Assembly: GCF_015234355.1 (NCBI RefSeq)
Contig: NZ_JADGMV010000006.1
Location: forward strand, 186,001 to 250,000
Direction of reading: 5' to 3'
DNA: 64,000 nt
From: Psychrobacter sp. NG25
Lineage (GTDB): Bacteria; Pseudomonadota; Gammaproteobacteria; Pseudomonadales; Moraxellaceae
Positions 58,854 to 64,000 of this stretch are shown here, piece by piece. The first letter of the stretch is position 1, and every line of letters begins with the position of its first letter. The notes under the pieces were generated by a model. That model ran no database searches, was not told where the DNA came from, and was given only the letters and a program-made list of their open reading frames with translations. A program made the position numbers and the translations under genes.

Positions 58854-60092
58854 ATGGCTCAACTTGATCCGAAAAATATTAATAAAATCGTATTGGCATA
58901 TTCAGGTGGTCTTGATACCTCAATCATCGCTAAATGGCTGCAAGAGACTTATGATGCAGAGGTTATTACCTTTACCGCAGATATTGGTCAAGGCGAAGAA
59001 GTTGAGCCAGCACGCGCTAAAGCAGAAGCCATGGGCATCAAACATATCCATATTGAAGACTTGCGCGAAGAGTTTGCCCGTGATTATGTATTCCCAATGT
59101 TCCGTGCCAATGCTATCTATGAAGGCGAGTATTTGCTCGGTACTTCTATCGCCCGCCCGCTAATCGCCAAGCGTTTGGTTGAGATTGCTAAAGAACATAA
59201 TGCTGATGCCATTAGCCATGGGGCTACTGGTAAAGGTAATGACCAAGTACGTTTTGAGCTGGGTGCTGTCGCCTTGTCACCAGACGTAGTTACCATTGCT
59301 CCTTGGCGTGAGTGGGACTTGTCTAGCCGTGAAAGCTTGATGGAATATGCGAAAGAGCACAACATTGCGATTGACTATGCAGGTAACAAGAAAAAATCTC
59401 CATACTCAATGGATGCTAACCTGCTACATATCTCTTATGAAGGCGGAATCCTAGAAGATCCATATGCTGAAGCAGAAGATGATATGTGGCGTTGGTCAGT
59501 CAGCCCAGAAGAAGCGCCTGACGAAGCACAATATCTAGAGCTAGAGTATCAAAAAGGCGACATCGTTGCTATCGATGGCGAAGCACTCAAGCCTTTCGAA
59601 ATCATGATCAAGCTCAATGAGATTGGCGGTAAGCATGGTATCGGACGTTTAGATATCGTAGAAAACCGTTATGTTGGCATGAAGTCACGTGGCTGCTATG
59701 AGACGCCAGCTGGTACGATTATGCTAAAAGCACATCGCGGTATTGAGTCATTGACCTTAGACCGTGAAGCCGCGCATCTAAAAGATGAGCTAATGCCACG
59801 CTATGCTAAAACTATCTACAACGGCTACTGGTTCAGTCCTGAGCGTATGATGTTGCAAGCGTTGATTGACAAATCACAAGAATACGTCAACGGTACGGTT
59901 CGCGTGAAGCTATATAAAGGTGCGGTGAGCGTGGTTGGACGTAAGTCTGATGATTCGTTATTTGACGAAAAAATCGCAACTTTTGAAGATGATGCAGGCG
60001 CTTATGATCAAAAAGATGCAGAAGGCTTTATCCGTCTTAATGGTCTACGTCTAGCTATCGAAGCCAGCCGTGGTCGCGATTTATCGAAGTAA
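58854..60092 (+). CDS. argG: Argininosuccinate synthase
   Basis: A 412-residue cytosolic enzyme joining citrulline and aspartate with ATP in arginine synthesis. The PP-loop [15 protein letters not shown] begins near residue 14; further elements are [32 protein letters not shown] and [14 protein letters not shown]. Length is normal. AGGAG precedes the ATG, spacing 6. A terminator follows at 60136. Confidence 0.97.
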   Translation: MAQLDPKNINKIVLAYSGGLDTSIIAKWLQETYDAEVITFTADIGQGEEVEPARAKAEAMGIKHIHIEDLREEFARDYVFPMFRANAIYEGEYLLGTSIARPLIAKRLVEIAKEHNADAISHGATGKGNDQVRFELGAVALSPDVVTIAPWREWDLSSRESLMEYAKEHNIAIDYAGNKKKSPYSMDANLLHISYEGGILEDPYAEAEDDMWRWSVSPEEAPDEAQYLELEYQKGDIVAIDGEALKPFEIMIKLNEIGGKHGIGRLDIVENRYVGMKSRGCYETPAGTIMLKAHRGIESLTLDREAAHLKDELMPRYAKTIYNGYWFSPERMMLQALIDKSQEYVNGTVRVKLYKGAVSVVGRKSDDSLFDEKIATFEDDAGAYDQKDAEGFIRLNGLRLAIEASRGRDLSK

Positions 60093-60135
60093 GATTGTTA
60101 GATTATTCGTAATCAATTAGAAAATTAAATCGCAC

Positions 60136-60169
60136 AAAAAAGAGGCCTTAGATATAGGGCCTCTTTTTT
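60136..60169. terminator. Terminator after argG
   Basis: A 12-bp stem AAAAAAGAGGCC / GGCCTCTTTTTT with a 10-nt loop; it may act in both directions between argG and the convergent membrane-protein gene. Confidence 0.88.
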
Positions 60170-60231
60170 ATTGCTGATAGTTTGTGATTGAATACTTATG
60201 ACAACAGCTACGTTTAAATAGTTGTTTACGT

Positions 60232-61494
60232 CTACTCAGCTTCAGCTGTTTCTGCAACATCTTCATCGTCTACCATCACGATTGCGACATCCTGCTGCTG
60301 GCGTTCTTCGAGAGTCTTTTGTTCTAATAGCACTTCTTCTGTTGCCAACATAGCACCGTCAGACTTTTGCATCTGATATTTGAGGGTTGCCAATCCACCC
60401 AGTATACTAATGACCAAAATGATAATGAGAATAACGGGGTTTTTCCAAAGTGGTGTGGCAGCCTCGTATTCAATCGGTTTTTCACTGATCGTTGCTGGCG
60501 TGTTGTCGCTATTGCCACCGATGAGTCCTAAGCTAACCAAAGGTGGCTTGGGCGGGGTAGCAGGTTCGGAATTTACGCGCAGTCGATTTCGACTGAGATA
60601 GATGTCTGATATTTTTGCGAGTTGTAGTAACCAACGTTGATGTGGTAATGCAATATCATGCATTTCAGCAAACACCAGCATGTCGTTATGGCGTCCTTGT
60701 TGCAAGTTATCAGGTGAGCGGCCAATGGCTTTTAGATAGTTACCTGTAGCCAGTTGCATGTCTTGAACAGGCTCATAGCTTTCAGGTTTGAATGCCGTCA
60801 GTTCGTACCAGTAAGGATTGAAAGGAGGTGGGTTGTTTGAGAGCTGCTCAGTACTTAATAAGCCAACCTCTGATGGACTTTCTGTTCCCATATTTACCGT
60901 ATTTTCGGCTGCTGAAACAGGCACTTCGTCATTGTTGTCAGCCAGTTCGGCTGATAGAGTGTTTGGTTCACTGACTGTAAAACGTGCTAATGACAAAAAC
61001 TGTGGTTGTAGAGCAAACCATTTGTTAATCTCGTTATTATCGAGTTGACTGTATTCTGCCAATATAGCCAGCTCACGGAGTACAACCACGCATAAAGAGG
61101 TCAATAAAATTTGGACTTGTTGTGTCGTTGCGTCAATTTGACTAGCAATATGGTCACTTGCTTTTATGACCCGAGCATTATCAGAGAATATGGCATCTGC
61201 CGCATCGTGACGGTGATATAACGTCGCACTGATGGTCGCAAAATTCATAGAGTTATACTGTCGTAGCTCTTTGACAGCACCACGCCCAAATAGCTTCTTA
61301 CTTACTGCCTGACCATCGTAACGCTGTTGGTAAGCGAGAAGGGCACTAATAATTGCCTGCAAACTGGCATCCATTGCTAAGCGGGCTTGTGGTAATGAAA
61401 GCTTTGCGGCATCTGCCAATAATGACACCATCGGTATGGTATCTTGATATAGAAAATCATACATCGACACACGTGTCGGTGAAATAGTCGTCAT
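60232..61494 (-). CDS. Hypothetical membrane-anchored protein
   Basis: A 420-residue protein that I do not recognise with certainty. The N-terminal domain (about 15-165) is helical; its ARLAMDASLQAIISALLAYQQR loosely recalls DUF937-type proteins. A Ser/Glu-rich linker (180-225) leads to a second segment (about 228-305), then one membrane helix (353-373, VILIIILVISILGGLATLKYQ), and an acidic C-terminus rich in Glu and Asp. The topology places about 350 residues on one side, probably cytoplasm. No strong ribosome site is seen. It is convergent with argG. Confidence 0.7.
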   Translation of the reverse strand: MTTISPTRVSMYDFLYQDTIPMVSLLADAAKLSLPQARLAMDASLQAIISALLAYQQRYDGQAVSKKLFGRGAVKELRQYNSMNFATISATLYHRHDAADAIFSDNARVIKASDHIASQIDATTQQVQILLTSLCVVVLRELAILAEYSQLDNNEINKWFALQPQFLSLARFTVSEPNTLSAELADNNDEVPVSAAENTVNMGTESPSEVGLLSTEQLSNNPPPFNPYWYELTAFKPESYEPVQDMQLATGNYLKAIGRSPDNLQQGRHNDMLVFAEMHDIALPHQRWLLQLAKISDIYLSRNRLRVNSEPATPPKPPLVSLGLIGGNSDNTPATISEKPIEYEAATPLWKNPVILIIILVISILGGLATLKYQMQKSDGAMLATEEVLLEQKTLEERQQQDVAIVMVDDEDVAETAEAE

Positions 61495-61699
61495 AATCTG
61501 CTAGCATCAAAAAGTGTGCCCCTATATTACGGTGCCCAATGCCTTGATACAATCCCTTGATAATAGAAATTTTCAATCATTTTACGAGGATGTGTTGAAT
61601 AATCCGAATATAGTCACTGTGAGTGACCTAGTTGAAAGTTCAATATGTCCTAATTACCCTAACAGTATTTTTACGAATAACTGATAGTTGGAAGCATTT

Positions 61700-62215
61700 A
61701 TGACAAACAGCAATAATCTTAATATACAGATAGTCATCAGCGTCGCTCAGCAACACTTAACATTACACCAGCAGAATAAAGAAATAGCACGATACTCGAT
61801 ATCGACTGCTAAAAATGGTATCGGCAGTCAGCAAGATAGTGGCTGTACACCGCTTGGCAGACATATCATTGCCGAAAAAATAGGGGGTAGTGTTTCTAGC
61901 AGCGCCGTGTTTATAGGTCGTGTACCTACAGGCGAGATATATGATGCGGAGCTCGGTAAGTCTCATCCTGAACGCGATTGGATATTAAGTCGTATTTTAT
62001 GGCTAAGTGGTCTCGAGGAAGGAGTGAATAAAGGTCGTAACAGCCAAGGTGGCTGCGATACTTATGAGCGCTATATCTATATACACGGCACACCAGATAC
62101 TGAGCCAATGGGCGCACCATTTTCACATGGCTGTATACGTATGCGTAACGCGGATATCATTCAGTTATTTGAGCAAGTCAGCGAGGGTACGTTTGTGACT
62201 ATTGCTGCTGAATAG
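61700..62215 (+). CDS. YkuD-domain L,D-transpeptidase-family protein, probably cytosolic (ElsL-like)
   Basis: A 171-residue protein with the YkuD catalytic pattern: His129 in YIHGTP and Cys145 in FSHGCIRM. There is no signal peptide and no other domain. In Acinetobacter a short cytosolic YkuD protein (ElsL/LdtK) serves as an L,D-carboxypeptidase in murein recycling; the size, location signals and family relation make this the most likely role, but it is inference. ATG 61700 is chosen because the in-frame TTG at 61688 is part of the TTGGAAG ribosome site. Confidence 0.85.
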   Translation: MTNSNNLNIQIVISVAQQHLTLHQQNKEIARYSISTAKNGIGSQQDSGCTPLGRHIIAEKIGGSVSSSAVFIGRVPTGEIYDAELGKSHPERDWILSRILWLSGLEEGVNKGRNSQGGCDTYERYIYIHGTPDTEPMGAPFSHGCIRMRNADIIQLFEQVSEGTFVTIAAE

Positions 62216-62403
62216 TATAGTCAATCCTTTATAGATTGGATACGGTGTCAATCTCGCTTAGTCTACTGTTTGTAGTACTTTCACTCGACTTCCTTGTCTC
62301 CAAATTATATTGAACCGACTGTGGTATAGATGAATGAAATAGAATGACAGTACAAACATATTGATACCATAATCTATATTAATTTGCTTGAGTTAAAAGT
62401 TAT

Positions 62404-62440
62404 AAAAAAGACAGCTCACTCTATGAAGGCTGTCTTTTTT
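62404..62440. terminator. Terminator between YkuD gene and CYTH-CHAD gene
   Basis: A 12-bp stem AAAAAAGACAGC / GCTGTCTTTTTT with a 13-nt loop; placed between convergent genes and symmetric enough to act both ways. Confidence 0.85.
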
Positions 62441-62473
62441 ATTCTACGTTTTTGCTATTTTACGATGAATATT

Positions 62474-64000
62474 TTACCAAAATATCGAACGATCTCTAAC
62501 TTTGGCCAAGCATTTATCGCTGCGTTTCGTGTCTTTTTTGAGTAGGGCTGCAAACCAACCTGCACCATATAATGCATTATTATCTACAGCTGATTTTATC
62601 TGATAACGCTGTTGATATTGTGCATAGCTATGATGTTTATCTAATGATTTTTGCGCTTTGATCAAATATTTTAGCTGGCGTTCGGTGCGTTTTTTAGACC
62701 CTTTCTTACTTAACAGAGGCGCACAAAACTCAGTGATGTAGCGCAAATCTGTTAGATGATGCAATTCAAAGTCTGCTTGGTCATCAGTATCAAGGTTTGA
62801 GTACGTACTTTCTAAATCAACATCCTCTAAATCAATGTTTTTTAAATCAACGTCTTCTAAATCCATACTATCGCTTTCAACATTGTTTTCCTCACCAAGC
62901 TCGTCATTGGTTTGGAGCAGATTTTCATATTGCTTGGATAGGATTTTTATGATTTTATCGATAGCAAGCTTGTTGTTTTGAGGCTCAAGGCTTGGATCAC
63001 TCATGGTAAAAGCAATGAGTTCTAATAAGGTCAGCTGAAAATCAGGGACGCTGATGGCATCGATAGGCTTGATTTTGAGAGCATCAATACCCGTCGTCCA
63101 GTTAGTTATAGGCGCGCCATATTCTTGCAGCTTAGGTTCGATATAATTTGCTAGGTAATCCAGCTCTTGATAATCGCCAAGTAAGGTGGCCGTTTGGTTT
63201 AGGATTGGCTGCCAATCAGGGTTGATTTCATCAGAGAAGCTAGCAAATGCATTTAGGGCAGCACATAAGCGGCGAATGCCTATCTGTAACTGCAAGATGT
63301 GGCTACTGTCAGTGCTACCAGCTACAATAGCACTGCTGTTCGGTAGTATTTGCAGCAGACAGTTATGTACGGCAGCCCTTACAAAGGCAGGCATGCTAAC
63401 TTTTTTTCTGATGTTTAGCTGGCTAAGATCAGCGCTAACGGCTGGGCTATGATTTTGTCCGTTGATGAGCAATCCACCACGTTCAGCTTTGGTTACGGTA
63501 GATAAGCACAGCTTATAGCGCTGACACCAAGTTTTGGCTGTCATAAACAGAAAATCTAAATCTCCTGATACCAGCTCGAACTCTATCTCTTGAATGACTT
63601 CTCGCTGGGCATCATCGTTACCATGAATAATCTCTCCATGATCGTAGGCAATCTCAATACTGTTTTCCATTTGATCGCCATTATCTTCTACTAGCAATCG
63701 AGTGGTGCGCTGTATATCCGTGACATACAGTCGCGTCAATTTTTTTGCCAGCTTTTTGAGCTTAAAGTCAGACAATGCAGGAGCGATTGGTGTGTCTTTA
63801 TAAATGGTCAAATCAGGCATGAGGGAGTTGGTATCGAGCATTGCTTGTACTTGTTCGTTATCTAACACCGCATTGTGCTCTAAGCGCGCTGCAATACCAT
63901 CGCCGCCAGCTTTGATGGTCTGTACCCACGAATCGCCTTCTTTACGAATCCGCAAGCCAATACCTGCCTGTGCCAACTGTTGATCGGGCGTATCGTAATA
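62474..64000 (-). CDS. CYTH-CHAD domain protein, 5' end beyond the window
   Basis: At least 508 residues; the frame is open to the window edge, where YYDTPDQQLAQAGIGLRIRK is the first part of a CYTH domain, so 30-50 N-terminal residues are missing. CYTH (inorganic triphosphatase tunnel fold) covers about the first 180 visible residues, with EIEFELVSGD near 135. A CHAD domain, a histidine-rich helical domain that binds polyphosphate, follows. CHAD includes an acidic insertion with pentapeptide repeats (DLEDVDLKNIDLEDVDL). Relatives such as ygiF hydrolyse triphosphate; ppk1 in the window makes polyphosphate. Confidence 0.88.
   Translation of the reverse strand, partial: YYDTPDQQLAQAGIGLRIRKEGDSWVQTIKAGGDGIAARLEHNAVLDNEQVQAMLDTNSLMPDLTIYKDTPIAPALSDFKLKKLAKKLTRLYVTDIQRTTRLLVEDNGDQMENSIEIAYDHGEIIHGNDDAQREVIQEIEFELVSGDLDFLFMTAKTWCQRYKLCLSTVTKAERGGLLINGQNHSPAVSADLSQLNIRKKVSMPAFVRAAVHNCLLQILPNSSAIVAGSTDSSHILQLQIGIRRLCAALNAFASFSDEINPDWQPILNQTATLLGDYQELDYLANYIEPKLQEYGAPITNWTTGIDALKIKPIDAISVPDFQLTLLELIAFTMSDPSLEPQNNKLAIDKIIKILSKQYENLLQTNDELGEENNVESDSMDLEDVDLKNIDLEDVDLESTYSNLDTDDQADFELHHLTDLRYITEFCAPLLSKKGSKKRTERQLKYLIKAQKSLDKHHSYAQYQQRYQIKSAVDNNALYGAGWFAALLKKDTKRSDKCLAKVRDRSIFW
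62811..62870 (-). repeat. In-frame 15-nt tandem repeat x4 in CYTH-CHAD gene
   Basis: Four imperfect 15-nt units with the common core TCTAAATCA (plus strand), encoding the pentapeptides MDLED, VDLKN, IDLED and VDLES on the minus strand. Copy change would keep the frame. Confidence 0.85.

Overview
The window looks like a chromosomal segment of a Moraxellaceae gammaproteobacterium, most probably Psychrobacter. The base composition is moderately AT-rich. The housekeeping order pyrG, kdsA, eno, ftsB, ispD is present, and most other products (MiaE, glyoxylate-cycle GlcB, COG2056 antiporter, short cytosolic YkuD protein, DUF2799 lipoprotein) suit that family. The species call is inference; no 16S or other marker RNA is present. 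The only RNA gene I can support is one tRNA-Glu. I saw no insertion sequence, prophage or CRISPR array.

Region 0.5-15.5 kb is an iron-acquisition island. On the plus strand it carries a haem/haemoglobin-type TonB-dependent receptor, a siderophore-interacting (ferric reductase) protein, a FepA-like catecholate receptor and a PepSY membrane protein. On the minus strand it carries a complete siderophore ABC importer (lipoprotein binding protein, two FecCD permeases, one ATPase). Divergent from that operon lies tonB-exbB-exbD. Fur-box-like dyads stand in front of the first receptor, the FepA-like receptor and in the divergent tonB/importer region, so the parts form one iron-controlled circuit: outer-membrane receptors powered by TonB-ExbBD, a periplasmic carrier, an inner-membrane ABC pump and cytosolic iron release.

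Region 15.5-29 kb is mostly core: topA, sodC, lon (with a long acidic N-terminal extension), a Na+/H+ antiporter-family gene, a 5-formyltetrahydrofolate cyclo-ligase and fumC. Between 25.5 and 26.9 kb there is a small scrambled patch: an orphan gene, a truncated ORF, a remnant copy of the 3' end of a nearby small gene, and a membrane-protein gene flanked by 11-bp inverted repeats. Region 29-32.4 kb holds a Prx5-type peroxiredoxin, an accessory PIN-domain gene and a MipA-like outer-membrane protein; three closely similar terminator hairpins punctuate it. Region 32.4-43.5 kb has rhomboid protease, an lldD-like oxidase with a thioredoxin-fold protein, mtgA, ppk1, four tandem very small acidic proteins ending at a 23-bp perfect terminator stem, miaE and glcB.

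Region 44-64 kb has a general porin, pyrG, kdsA, a copper module (HMA protein without CxxC, CopZ, CopA) lying between kdsA and eno, then ftsB, ispD, a membrane-tethered BLUF blue-light receptor, tRNA-Glu, rnt, pyrC, argG, an unrecognised membrane protein, a cytosolic YkuD enzyme resembling ElsL, and a CYTH-CHAD protein cut by the window end. Two intergenic simple-sequence repeats (TTAGGA x6 and ACTTAGC x4) and one in-frame 15-nt repeat (x4, in the CYTH-CHAD gene) are visible.

The most unusual items are the four-gene small acidic protein cluster after ppk, the 26-kb scar, the membrane BLUF protein, the orphan PIN gene and the long Fur-containing palindrome before the FepA-like receptor. No item is clearly a wholly new multi-gene system; the small acidic cluster is the best candidate for something undescribed.
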